A stretch of DNA of 64,000 bases from FEN-1219 sp963810755. GTDB lineage: Bacteria; Pseudomonadota; Gammaproteobacteria; Steroidobacterales; Rariloculaceae. Positions 35,483 through 46,515 of this stretch are shown here, piece after piece. The position numbers and the translations under genes were made by a program. The notes beneath the pieces were generated by a model. It was not told the DNA's origin, searched no databases, and saw only the letters and a program-made list of their open reading frames with translations. Each line of letters starts with the position of its first letter. Within the stretch, counting starts at the first letter, position 1. The DNA lies in NCBI GenBank assembly GCA_963810755.1, contig CAWEOP010000002.1:372001-436000 (forward strand). The letters are read 5' to 3'.

Positions 35483-36580
35483 ATGAACCCTCTAATCAAA
35501 GATGTTCGCGACAATCCGTTGCTGTGGCTGCTGGTGTTCGTGCCGGTGGTTTTCATCGCGGCGAGACTCAAGCCCGAGGCGCAGACGCTGCTCTTCGTGT
35601 TGTCGGTGCTAGCCATCGTCCCGCTGACCGTGCTGCTGAGTCACGCAACCGAATCCGTCGCGGCCAAGACCGGCGATTCAGTCGGCGGCCTGCTGAACGC
35701 GACACTCGGAAATCTAGCGGAGCTGATCATCGCTCTGTCTGCGTTGCGCGCCGGGCAATACATGCTGGTGAAGGCGTCCATTGCCGGTCCGATTGTCACC
35801 AACTCGCTGTTTATCCTGGGAGCGTCGTTTCTGCTCGGCGGCCTCAAACATCACACGCAGGAATACAATCGGGTGAGCGCTCGCGTGCAAGCGGGGCTGC
35901 TTTTCCTGGCGACGATCGCGCTGCTGATACCGTCGACGATCGCGCATGTCGACTCCCCCGCTCAGACAGCTTTCAGCCAGCACTTGAGCGTGAGTTTGGC
36001 GGTGATTCTGATCGTCACCTATGGACTCGGGATGTTGTTCTCGCTCAAGACGCACCGCGACTTCCTCAGCAGCGCCAAACACTCGGAAGCCAGCGCGGAA
36101 GCGCCTTGGCCGTTGGGTCTCGCGCTGGGAACGCTCGCGGTCGTCACCGTGCTGGTTGCCGTGGTCAGCGAGATCTTCGTCGAGTCTGTGCAGAAGGCGG
36201 CGGAAGCCTTCGGCATGACCCCTGCGTTCGTCGGCTTCATCATCGTCGCACTGGTCGGCGGTGCGTCGGCGATGCCCACGGCATTTTCCGGAGCCCGCAA
36301 GAACCGGCTGGATCTGAGCGTCGGCATCGCGCTCGGCAGTGCCTCCCAAATCGCGCTTTTCATCGCACCCGTGCTCGTGTTCGCGAGCTACTTCATCGGG
36401 CCGGCGCCGATGGACCTCCAGTTCTGGCCGGGCGCGGTGGCCATGATGTTCATCGCGACGCTCACGACCTCGCTGGTCACGAGCAGCGGACGCTCTGCGT
36501 GGTTCGTCGGGGTGTTGGTGTTGATGATGTATCTGATTTTCGCGATCACGCTCTACCTGCTGCCACCCGCAGGCGCCTGA
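35483..36580 (+). CDS. CaCA/CAX-type cation:H+ antiporter, copy 2, repeat-2 Glu missing
   Basis: 365 residues, ~11 membrane spans, CAX organisation. Repeat 1 is normal: GDSVGGLLNATLGNLAELIIAL. Repeat 2 reads ALVGGASAMPTAFSGARKNRLDLSVGIALGS, where CAX proteins normally have GNAAE followed by His; the central Glu is replaced by Ala. The rest of the repeat (KNRLDL, GIALGS, QIALF) is conserved. Ca2+ binding needs both acidic residues in characterised relatives, so this copy may transport differently or poorly. It is the third gene after the small protein and the tandem CMD. The paralogue at 23.4-24.5 kb keeps both residues. Confidence 0.87.
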   Translation: MNPLIKDVRDNPLLWLLVFVPVVFIAARLKPEAQTLLFVLSVLAIVPLTVLLSHATESVAAKTGDSVGGLLNATLGNLAELIIALSALRAGQYMLVKASIAGPIVTNSLFILGASFLLGGLKHHTQEYNRVSARVQAGLLFLATIALLIPSTIAHVDSPAQTAFSQHLSVSLAVILIVTYGLGMLFSLKTHRDFLSSAKHSEASAEAPWPLGLALGTLAVVTVLVAVVSEIFVESVQKAAEAFGMTPAFVGFIIVALVGGASAMPTAFSGARKNRLDLSVGIALGSASQIALFIAPVLVFASYFIGPAPMDLQFWPGAVAMMFIATLTTSLVTSSGRSAWFVGVLVLMMYLIFAITLYLLPPAGA

Positions 36581-36668
36581 AACGGCCGGGTCATCGATAC
36601 GACTGGCACACGATCCCGGGTAGTCTGCGGAATGTTCGGCGCCGCCGCGTTTCATGCCTACGCGCCGA

Positions 36669-38033
36669 TCAGAATTCCTTCGTCCTGCCTGCGCGGCTCC
36701 GTATCTTGTCGACCTGATAGAACTTCGCCCAACTGTTGGTCAGCGCGAAGAACATCGGCTTGCCGACCACCTTGCCGAGCGCAGTCGGCAAGCTGAAGTA
36801 GCGTTCGTTCGAGAAGTAGTTGAAGTACTTGTCGTAATCCTCGTCGGCGTCGCCGAGGACGTTGCTCGCCGCGAACCCGCCGCAGAACGTTGCCCACGGA
36901 ATGCCCACGCAGCCCAAAACGAAGCGAATGTGCGGGTGACGCGGCGGCCGCGCGATCACCGGCAGCAGGTCCCGGGTCATATCGATTTGGCCCGGCCAAA
37001 ACTGCATGAACGCGAGATCCCGCAACCCCGGAAAATGGCGCTTGAAGTCCTTGATCACAGACTTGATGACGCCCGGGTTGTTGTAGGCGTCCTTCAGGAA
37101 AGTGGTGATGGGCGTCCCGCCTCCGAGTAAAAGACGATTGTCGCCGGTCAATCGAAAATACGAATAGACCATCTTGGAATCCCAGCACTGCATCTGCTCG
37201 CCCGACGGGAACAGGATGCCGAGCTCTTTGTCGTTCAGCGGCTCGGTCACGCTCAAGAACGTCTGCGCGTGAAACACTTCATGGGCGAGCGGAGTGATCG
37301 AGTCTTGCAGCTTATCGATCGCGACGATGATGTGGTCCGCGGTCACGCTACCCGCGTGCGTGTAGGCAGTGTGATCTTCGAGCCTCTCCATTTGAGTGCT
37401 TTCGAAGATCTGCATGCCGTTGTCGATCAAGAAATCCTTGAACCCCTGCAGAAAGCGCAGCGGGTTGATCCCGTAGGTGCCGCCGTAGCGTATTGCGCCG
37501 GTGTACCCCTCCGCCCCGAGAATTCCCTTCAACTGATCCGGGTCGTACGTGCGTTGATCGGTGAAACCGACGCTTTCTCGGCACTCGAGCTCGGATGCGA
37601 CGGCGGCCGCGCCACCGCGACCGAGCCCGAGGAACAACGAGTCCTGCCGAAGCAACCCGCAGTCGATATCGAACGCCTTGATCGCCTCGACGATGCGTTC
37701 GATTCCGCGTAAGGGCGCTTCCCAGATCTCTGCCGCCGCTTTCGTACCGTAGCGGCGAACGAGCTGATGCAACTCCAGCTCGCTGTCGGGAGTGAGAAAG
37801 CCGGCACTACGTCCCGACGAGCTCCCGCCCACGATATTTTTCTCGATCAGAACTACCTTGAGCCCTTTCTTCAGAAACTGCGCCGCCGCTGAAACGCCGC
37901 TGAAGCCGCCGCCAACGATCAACACGTCACATTTGATGTCCTTCGTGAGGGGCGGACAGTGCTTGTAGCCGCCGAACAGCAGCGTCGTGATCCACCAGCT
38001 CTGATTGACCATTCTCGTCGCTAGTTGCGCCAT
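36669..38033 (-). CDS. FAD-dependent amine oxidoreductase (PuuB/DAO-like)
   Basis: 454-residue flavoprotein. A Rossmann FAD-binding motif is at about residue 35 (CDVLIVGGGFSGVSAAAQFLKKG), followed by GGSSSGRSAGFLTPDSELEL. The later YSYFRLTGDNRLLLGGG and GFAASNVLGD regions parallel gamma-glutamylputrescine oxidase PuuB and other D-amino-acid-oxidase-family enzymes. The start at 38033 has GAGGAC upstream. No other puu genes are adjacent, so the amine substrate is open; in a genome with strong putrescine and agmatine production a polyamine derivative is a fair guess. The C-terminus has ~40 residues past the usual family end. Confidence 0.78.
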   Translation of the reverse strand: MAQLATRMVNQSWWITTLLFGGYKHCPPLTKDIKCDVLIVGGGFSGVSAAAQFLKKGLKVVLIEKNIVGGSSSGRSAGFLTPDSELELHQLVRRYGTKAAAEIWEAPLRGIERIVEAIKAFDIDCGLLRQDSLFLGLGRGGAAAVASELECRESVGFTDQRTYDPDQLKGILGAEGYTGAIRYGGTYGINPLRFLQGFKDFLIDNGMQIFESTQMERLEDHTAYTHAGSVTADHIIVAIDKLQDSITPLAHEVFHAQTFLSVTEPLNDKELGILFPSGEQMQCWDSKMVYSYFRLTGDNRLLLGGGTPITTFLKDAYNNPGVIKSVIKDFKRHFPGLRDLAFMQFWPGQIDMTRDLLPVIARPPRHPHIRFVLGCVGIPWATFCGGFAASNVLGDADEDYDKYFNYFSNERYFSLPTALGKVVGKPMFFALTNSWAKFYQVDKIRSRAGRTKEF

Positions 38034-38121
38034 TGATGTCCTCGATTTCCGCTTGAACTGGCTTGGGCACGCGCGGGGATCCGCGCTTGAGGACCGGCGC
38101 TGGAGCACCGCGACGCGTGGC

Positions 38122-38721
38122 TCATTCTTTGGCCGGACGGCCCGCTTTCATCGCCGCTACGAGCTCTTTCGAGCCGGATCCCCAACTCGAAATCGTCTTG
38201 ATGGCTTGTGCGAAGGTAACGTCCACGGCATGCACGCGCTCGCGCGGGAGAACATAGACGGCGCCGGCAAGCGGAGTCGGCACGGACGGGACGAACACCG
38301 TGAGTTGACCGTCGCCGATCTCTTCGATGATGAAGGCGGGGACTAAGGCGTCCTCGATCTCCACGAGCGCGGGCTGCCACGCGCTCCCAGCGGCTCCGCC
38401 TACACCTCGCTGAGTGAGGTTTCTGAAGAGCGCGTAAGCCGGAATTCGCTGGAACAGGCCCTTCTCGAGTCGTTCCCATACGCTCCGGCCAATTCGGCTG
38501 CGCACCGCGAGGCCGACCACGAAGCACACGAGGAGCACGAGTAGAAACGACAGAAGACGCTCGGCCGGAATCGCCTCCGGCAGGTACGAGGAGATCGGGT
38601 GCACCACGGCCAGCAGCGATTCGGCCAACTTGATCAGCAGCAGGATCGCGAGGTAGATCGGAACCAGGATGACCGCGCCGCGCAGCAGCGTCCTCGCAAC
38701 GAAATTGACGGCGGCTTTCAT
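38122..38721 (-). CDS. DUF502 family membrane protein
   Basis: 199 residues with two N-terminal spans (LRGAVILVPIYLAILLLIKL and LLSFLLVLLVCFVVGLAV) and a soluble C-terminal domain. It has the DUF502 pattern: IPAYALFRNLTQ, EIEDALVPAFIIEEIGDGQLTVFVPSVPTPLAGAVYVLP and VDVTFAQAIKTISSWG. The function of the family is not established. It is upstream of the PuuB-like gene on the same strand (88 bases between them). Confidence 0.85.
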   Translation of the reverse strand: MKAAVNFVARTLLRGAVILVPIYLAILLLIKLAESLLAVVHPISSYLPEAIPAERLLSFLLVLLVCFVVGLAVRSRIGRSVWERLEKGLFQRIPAYALFRNLTQRGVGGAAGSAWQPALVEIEDALVPAFIIEEIGDGQLTVFVPSVPTPLAGAVYVLPRERVHAVDVTFAQAIKTISSWGSGSKELVAAMKAGRPAKE

Positions 38722-38890
38722 GCGCCTAGCAGGTCGCTCGTGACGCCTCTGATGGGACATTCGAGCACATGTCCCCGCGCGCGACGATCGGTCCAAGGTC
38801 GTATGGTGTCACGCCGCCAGCTGGAGACCGCTAGCACCCCGTCTTGTCTCGGAGCGGGCCGTTGTTGTTCACTCCGCATTCCGCTTTGGG

Positions 38891-40457
38891 ATGCGAACGA
38901 TGCTTTCGTTGATCCTCGTGATGGTGTTCGCGATCGCGGCCGGTTGGCTCGCGAACCGCATCCATGTGCCCTACCCCATCGTGCTCGTCGTGACGGGAAT
39001 CGGCCTCGGATTCGCCTACGACTGGCCCGGACTCGAGCCAGAACCGCAGCTGGTGCTCGCGATCGTGCTGCCGGCGATCCTGTACCCCGCCTCCCTCGAC
39101 ACCTCGTGGCGGGATTTTCGGGCGAGCCTCGCGCCGATTCTGCGGCTCGCCATCGGCTTGGTCGCGATCACGACGCTCGCGGTCGGCGTCGCGTTCAAGT
39201 GGCTCGTGCCCGAGGTCCCCTGGGCGGTCGCGTTCGCGCTCGGCGCCGTTGTCTCGCCCCCGGACGCCGTGGCGGCCACGGCGGTGCTCCGGCGATTCAG
39301 ACTCCCGCGCCGAATCGTGACGCTTCTCGAAGGCGAGAGCCTCGTGAACGACGCCACGGGCCTCGTGCTTTACAGGTTTGCCGTCGTCGCCGTGCTCACA
39401 GGGACGTTTTCCGGCTGGGAGCTCGTCGGCGAGTTCGGCGTGATCGCGCTCGGCGGGCTCGCGCTCGGGCTCGCGACCGGCTGGGTCACGGCGCGGCTTC
39501 AGGAGCGCCTGCGCGATCCGATGCTCGAGCTCGCGATGTCGTTGACGACTCCGTTCGCGGCGTACTGGCTGTGCGAGTCGCTGCACGTGTCCGGAGTGCT
39601 CGGCGTCGTCGCCACCGGACTCTACCGATCGCAGTGGGGTCACCTGCGGACCTCTGCCCTGTCGCGCCTCAACATTCGCACCGTTTGGGGTGCGGTCGTG
39701 TTCGTCGTGAACTGCCTGGTCTTCGTGCTCATCGGCATCCGCTTACCGCAGATCGCAGAGTCACTCTCGAGCCCCGACGGGCTCTCTTACTTCACGTGCC
39801 ATGGGCCTCATCGCCGCCTTGAGCGCGGTCGCGATCGGCGTGCGCTTCCTCTGGATCTTCACCGCTACGTATGGCGTGCGCTGGCTCATCCCGTCGCTGC
39901 AGAAGCGCGACCCCGCCTCCGCGCGCGTTTCGACGCTCGTGAGCTGGTCTGGAATGCGCGGCGTCGTGAGCTTGGCGGCTGCGCTCGCCATCCCCGCCGT
40001 TCTGCCGAACGGCGAGCCGTTTCCGGAACGTGACCTCGTGATCCTCCTCACGTTCGGGATCGTGTTCGTGACGCTGGTCGGCCAAGGGCTCACGCTGCCG
40101 GCGCTCGTACGGGCGCTGCGCATCGAGAGCGACAAATCCGCGGGCGCCGAGAACCAGCTCGCTCGCGAAGCCATGCGGCGCGCGGCCATCGAGGCCGTGA
40201 ACAAGTTGGTCGCCGAGCACGGGTTGCCCGCGCATGAGGCCGTGGCGGTTAAGCGTTTCTTCAATAGCCGCTCGCCCCAGCGGTCGAGCAGCGCCCTGTC
40301 GCCCGATAGCGAGGCACGCTTGTGGCTCGGCGCGGCCGCCGCTCAGCGCAGCGCGCTCATCAAGTTGTGGCAGAGCGGCGAGATCGGCGACGACGTGCTG
40401 ATCCGACTCGAGCGCGAGGTCGATCTCGCCGAAGCGCGCCTCGTGCTGGAAGACTGA
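38891..40457 (+). pseudogene. CPA1-type Na+/H+ antiporter, one frame break
   Basis: Reconstructed ~520-residue monovalent cation:proton antiporter. Family motifs include LPAILYPASLDTSWRDF, SPPDAVAATAVLRR and the ion-binding pair in LLEGESLVNDATGLVLYR. The C-terminal half has SWSGMRGVVSLAAALAIP and FVTLVGQGLTLPALVRAL. The protein ends in a soluble helical tail typical of NhaP/YjcE-like members. A single net +1 break near 39800 (TGCCATGGG) separates two otherwise intact halves; the second frame continues GLIAALSAVAIG exactly where the next span is expected. No motif is lost, so sequence error is more likely than decay. Confidence 0.85.
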
Positions 40458-40548
40458 GTGTTGCACCTTCGCCGCTATAATCCTCACGCCACTCTCGGAC
40501 AACGCTCGAGCCTTGCCACTGGACCCTTCGCACAGGAGATCAACCGCC

Positions 40549-41253
40549 ATGCGCGTCGCTGCTGCCGGCTCGTACGCCCGCGTACTTCTTTTCAGTGCGG
40601 CGCTGCTACCGCCCGCGATCTTCGGCCAGCCCGCTGCTAGCACAGCCGTGGACGCCGTGTTGTCCGCCGTCGCCTACGTCGAGACTCGCGCAGCCGCTGC
40701 CGAGACCGCGCGCGCAACGCTGAAGCAGTACCGCGAAGCCAGCCGGAAACAAGACGGCTTCACGCGCATCGAGCTCTTCGAGCAAATCGGCCGAGCGGGC
40801 CATTTCGCCATCATCGAGACATGGCGCGATCAGAAGGCGTTCGACGCGCGCGACGGCGCCCCACAACAGCAACTCCAAGCCGCGCTCGAGCCGATCCGCG
40901 TGAGCGGCTACGACCAACGCCTGTACAAGACAATCACGACGGCACCTGCGGTCGCTTCCACCGACCGGCAGACCGTGTATGTGATCTCGCACGTAGACGT
41001 CGCGCCGAATCCGCAAGTAGCCGTGCTGCTCACGCGCTTGGCGGAAGCCAGCCGGAAGGAACCCGGCAACCTGAGGTTCGACGTCGTGCAACACGCGATG
41101 CGCGCCAATCACTTCACAGTGATCGAACAGTGGCGAAACCAGCAAGCGCTCGATTCGCACGTGGCCGCCGCACACACGCGGCAGTATCGCGACGAGCTAC
41201 AACCGATGACGGGAAGCCCGCTCGACGAGCGTGCTTACCTGGGGGTCGAGTAA
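40549..41253 (+). CDS. Exported protein with two ABM-like (ferredoxin-fold monooxygenase) repeats
   Basis: 234 residues with a signal peptide (YARVLLFSAALLPPAIFGQ) and two repeats of the antibiotic-biosynthesis-monooxygenase fold. Repeat 1: YVETRAAAAETARATLKQYREASRKQDGFTRIELFEQ and HFAIIETWRDQKAFDA. Repeat 2: VISHVDVAPN, LAEASRKEPGNLRFDVVQHAMRANHFTVIEQWRNQQALDSH. ABM domains are normally cytoplasmic dimers; here two are fused and exported. The function is unknown. Confidence 0.82.
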   Translation: MRVAAAGSYARVLLFSAALLPPAIFGQPAASTAVDAVLSAVAYVETRAAAAETARATLKQYREASRKQDGFTRIELFEQIGRAGHFAIIETWRDQKAFDARDGAPQQQLQAALEPIRVSGYDQRLYKTITTAPAVASTDRQTVYVISHVDVAPNPQVAVLLTRLAEASRKEPGNLRFDVVQHAMRANHFTVIEQWRNQQALDSHVAAAHTRQYRDELQPMTGSPLDERAYLGVE

Positions 41254-41373
41254 CGCCGGGGCCGGCGCGGCGCTCCGCAGTTGACTGCCGTGCGCCTCCG
41301 CTCTACGGTGAGGCGCACCGGCATTGATCACGCTCGTGGCCAACCGGCCGCAAGACATGAGGGGGGAATCATC

Positions 41374-42390
41374 ATGAGAGCGTCAGCCCTGCTGCCGGTA
41401 GTCGTCGTCTACATGAGCTCGTTGTCGGTGTCCGCGCAGCCGCCGCCGCAACCGCCTCCGCCCCCGTGCACTCCCGCCGCTGACGCCATTTGCGGTCAGC
41501 AGGCGCCCGAGGATCTCGTCGCGCTCGGCCCGCAGTGGGTCGTCGCGGGCGCCTACAACGGCACCGGCGGCATCGCACTGATTCGCGTGAGCGACCGCAT
41601 GTCGTACACGGCGTACCCGGCCGCAACAGCAAAGAATCGTCCCGACGCGAAAACCTACCCCGCATGCCCCGGGCCGCCTGCCGCGGACAAGTTCCTCACG
41701 CACGGCGTGTACGTGCAACCCGGCGGCGGGCCGCTCCACAAGCTGTTCGTCGTGGGACACGGCGCGCGCGAGTCGATCGAGGTCTTCGAGGTCGACACGG
41801 CGCCCGCGACTCCCGTCGTGACTTGGATCGGCTGCGTCGTGGCGCCGGACCCGATCGGCCTGAACTCCGTGCGCGGCTTGCCCGACGGCGGCTTCATCAC
41901 GACGAACTTCCTGCCGCGCGGCGGCACGCAGGAGGCGACACAGAAGATGATGGGCGGCGAGAAGAACGGCGAGCTCTGGGAATGGCACACGGCAAGCGGC
42001 TGGGTGAAGGTGCCCGGCAGCGAGGCCGCGGGCGCGAACGGCGTCGAGCTCTCCGACGACGGCAAGACGCTCTACATCGCAGCGTGGGGCAGCCAATCCT
42101 TCATCCGCCTTTCGCGCGGCCAAACGCCGCCGAAGCGCGACGAGATTCCGCTCGGTTTTCGTGTCGACAACATCCATTGGGCAGCCGACGGCTCGTTGTA
42201 CGCAGTCGGCCAGGCCGCGCCGAATTGGAAGGCCGTGAAGGTCGATCCGAAGACGCTGGCCGTACGCGAGGTCGTGAACCGGCCGGACACTCCGGCGTTC
42301 GGCGCGGGAACGGTGGTGCTCGAAGTCGGCAAGGATCTCTGGGTGGGCTCCTACCGCGGGAATCGGATCGCGATCGTTCCAGCGCCGTAG
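41374..42390 (+). CDS. Exported SMP-30/gluconolactonase-like beta-propeller protein
   Basis: 338 residues: signal peptide (LLPVVVVYMSSLSVSAQ), a proline-rich linker (PPPQPPPPP), then a six-bladed propeller-like domain. It has blade motifs FLTHGVYVQPGG, GLNSVRGLPDGGFITTNF, ANGVELSDDGKTLYIAAWG, VDNIHWAADGSLYAVGQ and LWVGSYRGNRIAIV. The N-terminus of the mature protein has two Cys that could form a disulfide (PCTPAADAICG). The ATG at 41374 follows a GAGGGGGG-type ribosome binding site. Lactonase activity is possible but not shown. Confidence 0.8.
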   Translation: MRASALLPVVVVYMSSLSVSAQPPPQPPPPPCTPAADAICGQQAPEDLVALGPQWVVAGAYNGTGGIALIRVSDRMSYTAYPAATAKNRPDAKTYPACPGPPAADKFLTHGVYVQPGGGPLHKLFVVGHGARESIEVFEVDTAPATPVVTWIGCVVAPDPIGLNSVRGLPDGGFITTNFLPRGGTQEATQKMMGGEKNGELWEWHTASGWVKVPGSEAAGANGVELSDDGKTLYIAAWGSQSFIRLSRGQTPPKRDEIPLGFRVDNIHWAADGSLYAVGQAAPNWKAVKVDPKTLAVREVVNRPDTPAFGAGTVVLEVGKDLWVGSYRGNRIAIVPAP

Positions 42391-42451
42391 TCCGCTCGCG
42401 AGCCGAAAGGGTTCGTAGCCGCGCGCGGTCCGCGATCGGGAGTCGTCCTAC

Positions 42452-44359
<1,908 letters not shown>

Positions 44360-44407
44360 ATCATCGAGCGATCGGAGTCCGGCAATCGCGCGACGCGCGG
44401 ATGCGCG

Positions 44408-44911
44408 TCACGTCTTGCGTTTCGGCAGCACCCAACCCGGCCGAACGAAGTGGCACGTATAGCCGTCCGGATAGCGCTCGAGGTAGTCCTGATGCTCAGG
44501 CTCCGCTTCCCAGAAATCACGCGCGATCGCGACCTCCGTCGTTACCTTACCGGGCCACAGACCCGAGGCCTCGACATCCGCGATCGTGTCGCGCGCCACA
44601 CGTTCCTGATCCTCGGTCGTGTAGAAAATGGCGGAGCGGTAACTTGCGCCGCGGTCGTTGCCCTGCCGATTCAGCGTCGTCGGATCGTGAATCTGGAAAA
44701 AGAACTCGAGCAGCCTGCGGTAGCTGATCTTGCTCGGATCGAACATGATCTCGATCGCCTCGGCGTGGTTGCCGTGATTGCGATAGGTCGCGTTCGGCAC
44801 CTCGCCGCCGGTGTATCCCACGCGTGTCGAGAAGACGCCCGGGTAGCGTCGCAGCAGATCCTGCATCCCCCAGAAGCAGCCGCCGGCAAGCACCGCGCGT
44901 TCCACCGTCAT
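44408..44911 (-). CDS. msrA: Peptide methionine-S-sulfoxide reductase MsrA
   Basis: 167 residues. The catalytic Cys is in AGGCFWGMQ (~residue 12). VGYTGG, NHAEAIEIMFDPSKISYRRLLEFFFQIHDPTTLNRQGNDRGASYRS and the C-terminal HFVRPGW region are typical. It reduces the S-epimer of methionine sulfoxide with thioredoxin. The ATG overlaps the msrB stop (ATGA), so the two repair enzymes are made together. No signal peptide, so cytoplasmic. Confidence 0.95.
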   Translation of the reverse strand: MTVERAVLAGGCFWGMQDLLRRYPGVFSTRVGYTGGEVPNATYRNHGNHAEAIEIMFDPSKISYRRLLEFFFQIHDPTTLNRQGNDRGASYRSAIFYTTEDQERVARDTIADVEASGLWPGKVTTEVAIARDFWEAEPEHQDYLERYPDGYTCHFVRPGWVLPKRKT

Positions 44912-45354
44912 CGAACGTCCTCCACCTGGTCGAGGTAGGCCCCGTAGCCTTCCGCTTCCATGTCGTCGCGATGGATGAACTTGAGCGATGCCGAATTGAT
45001 GCAGTAGCGCAGTCCGCCGCGATCTTCCGGGCCGTCCGGAAAAACGTGTCCGAGGTGGCTGTCGCCGTGCGTGGACCGCACTTCGGTGCGGATCATTCCG
45101 TGCGAGCCGTCGCGCAGCTCGTTGACGTTGGCGGGCTCGATCGGCTTCGTGAAGCTCGGCCAGCCGCATCCCGATTCGAACTTGTCCGACGAAGCGAACA
45201 ACGGCTCGCCCGACACGATGTCGACGTAGATTCCGGGCTCCTCGTTGTGGAGATATTCGCCCGTGCCGGGCCTCTCCGTGCCGCTTTGCTGCGTGACGCG
45301 ATACTGCTCGGGCGTTAGGCGCGAAATCGCGTCGGGACTCTTGCTGAACTTCAC
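44908..45354 (-). CDS. msrB: Peptide methionine-R-sulfoxide reductase MsrB
   Basis: 148 residues. SGCGWPSF, THGDSHLGHVFPDGP and the catalytic RYCINSASL are all present. The two CxxC zinc-binding pairs of the other MsrB type are absent. It reduces the R-epimer of methionine sulfoxide. The start is a GTG with AAGGAG at good spacing. It is first in the msrB-msrA pair and divergent from the exported protein at 45738. Confidence 0.94.
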   Translation of the reverse strand: MKFSKSPDAISRLTPEQYRVTQQSGTERPGTGEYLHNEEPGIYVDIVSGEPLFASSDKFESGCGWPSFTKPIEPANVNELRDGSHGMIRTEVRSTHGDSHLGHVFPDGPEDRGGLRYCINSASLKFIHRDDMEAEGYGAYLDQVEDVR

Positions 45355-45737
45355 GTTGATCTCCTTGTGGGCCGCCCCGCGCGCCAGCTACCGCTCGGCG
45401 AAACGCCAGGATGAGGATCATAAGCGGAAACCAAGACTTCGCTGCTGCCGTCGTGGGCTGCCGTTTTGTGGAAACCGCTTAGTAGTGGGCGCCTGGACAC
45501 AATTCAACGGTCTTGCGCGGCGCGAGACCGGGGAGCATGCTCCGCGCGTTCCTGGAGGTGCTGCTTCGCTGCGCCGCGCGTGGTATCCCGATAACAAGAA
45601 AACAGGGGGCTTTCGCGGGAACATCCATCGAGTCATCGAATAAGCGGTCTTGGACGACATCCCATGCCGGCGCGTCTCCACTTGGCCGGCCTCCAGGTCG
45701 ATCTCAACAATAACGACTGTCTGCTGGGAGAACTCCG
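45355..45737. other. 383-base divergent intergenic region with no recognised gene
   Basis: This separates msrB (leftward) from the exported protein at 45738 (rightward), so it should hold both promoters. I see the msrB ribosome binding site at its left edge and a run of lower GC content around 45585-45650, but no convincing gene, RNA or operator. Confidence 0.4.
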
Positions 45738-46508
45738 ATGAAGAAAATTCTCGCTCTGCTCGGCGCCGCCATCGCGGCAATTCTGTTACTCGCAAGCCCT
45801 GTGAGCGCGCAGCAAAACGCGCCGATGCCGACACCCGTCATCGAAATCTATGGCTGCAACTTCAAAGGGAACAACACCATGGCCAACCTGCGCACGGTCG
45901 CCGCGCGCTGGAACACCTGGGCCGATCGCAACAACGTCAAGGACTACACCGCGTTCATCGCGACGCCGTACTTGCATAGCCCGGACCTGACCTACGACGC
46001 GTTGTGGCTCGGCGGCTGGCCGAACGGCGCCGCGATGGGGGCAGGTGAATCGCTGTACTTCACCAAGGGCGAGGAGATCGCCGCGGGGTTCGACGCGGCC
46101 GTGGAGTGCTCGGGCCATGCGCAATATGCGGAGGTCGTCATCCGGCAACCGCAGGGACCGCCGCCGCAAGACGGCGTCGCGGTGTTTCGCGACTGCACGG
46201 TCCGCGAAGGGCGCACGGTACCCGAAGCGATCGCCGCGTTGACCCAGTGGGGCGAGTACCTTGCAGGCCGCGGCACCGATCCTTTCAGCGCGCTGCTGTT
46301 CGGGCTTGCCGGCCTAGCCGGCGACGCGAAGTTCACGTTCAAGTCCATCGAAGGCTTCGACTCGATTCAGGCCTACGGCAAGTACACCGACGTCTACACG
46401 GGCGGCGGCTTCCTACGAGCCGAAGAGCTCTTAGACCGGCTGCTCGATTGCAACAGCGCGAGGGTCTATACGTTGAGCCGCGTACGTCTCGCAGCCCCAC
46501 CGCAATAA
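45738..46508 (+). CDS. Exported protein of unknown function
   Basis: 256 residues with a clear signal peptide (ILALLGAAIAAILLLASPVSAQ). The mature part contains IEIYGCNFKGNNTMANLRTVAARWNTWAD and four Cys residues overall (GCNFKG, VECSGH, FRDCTV, LLDCNS), possibly forming disulfides. No family was recognised with certainty. It stands alone, followed by a strong hairpin at 46516. Confidence 0.8.
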   Translation: MKKILALLGAAIAAILLLASPVSAQQNAPMPTPVIEIYGCNFKGNNTMANLRTVAARWNTWADRNNVKDYTAFIATPYLHSPDLTYDALWLGGWPNGAAMGAGESLYFTKGEEIAAGFDAAVECSGHAQYAEVVIRQPQGPPPQDGVAVFRDCTVREGRTVPEAIAALTQWGEYLAGRGTDPFSALLFGLAGLAGDAKFTFKSIEGFDSIQAYGKYTDVYTGGGFLRAEELLDRLLDCNSARVYTLSRVRLAAPPQ

Positions 46509-46515
46509 CAAAGGC

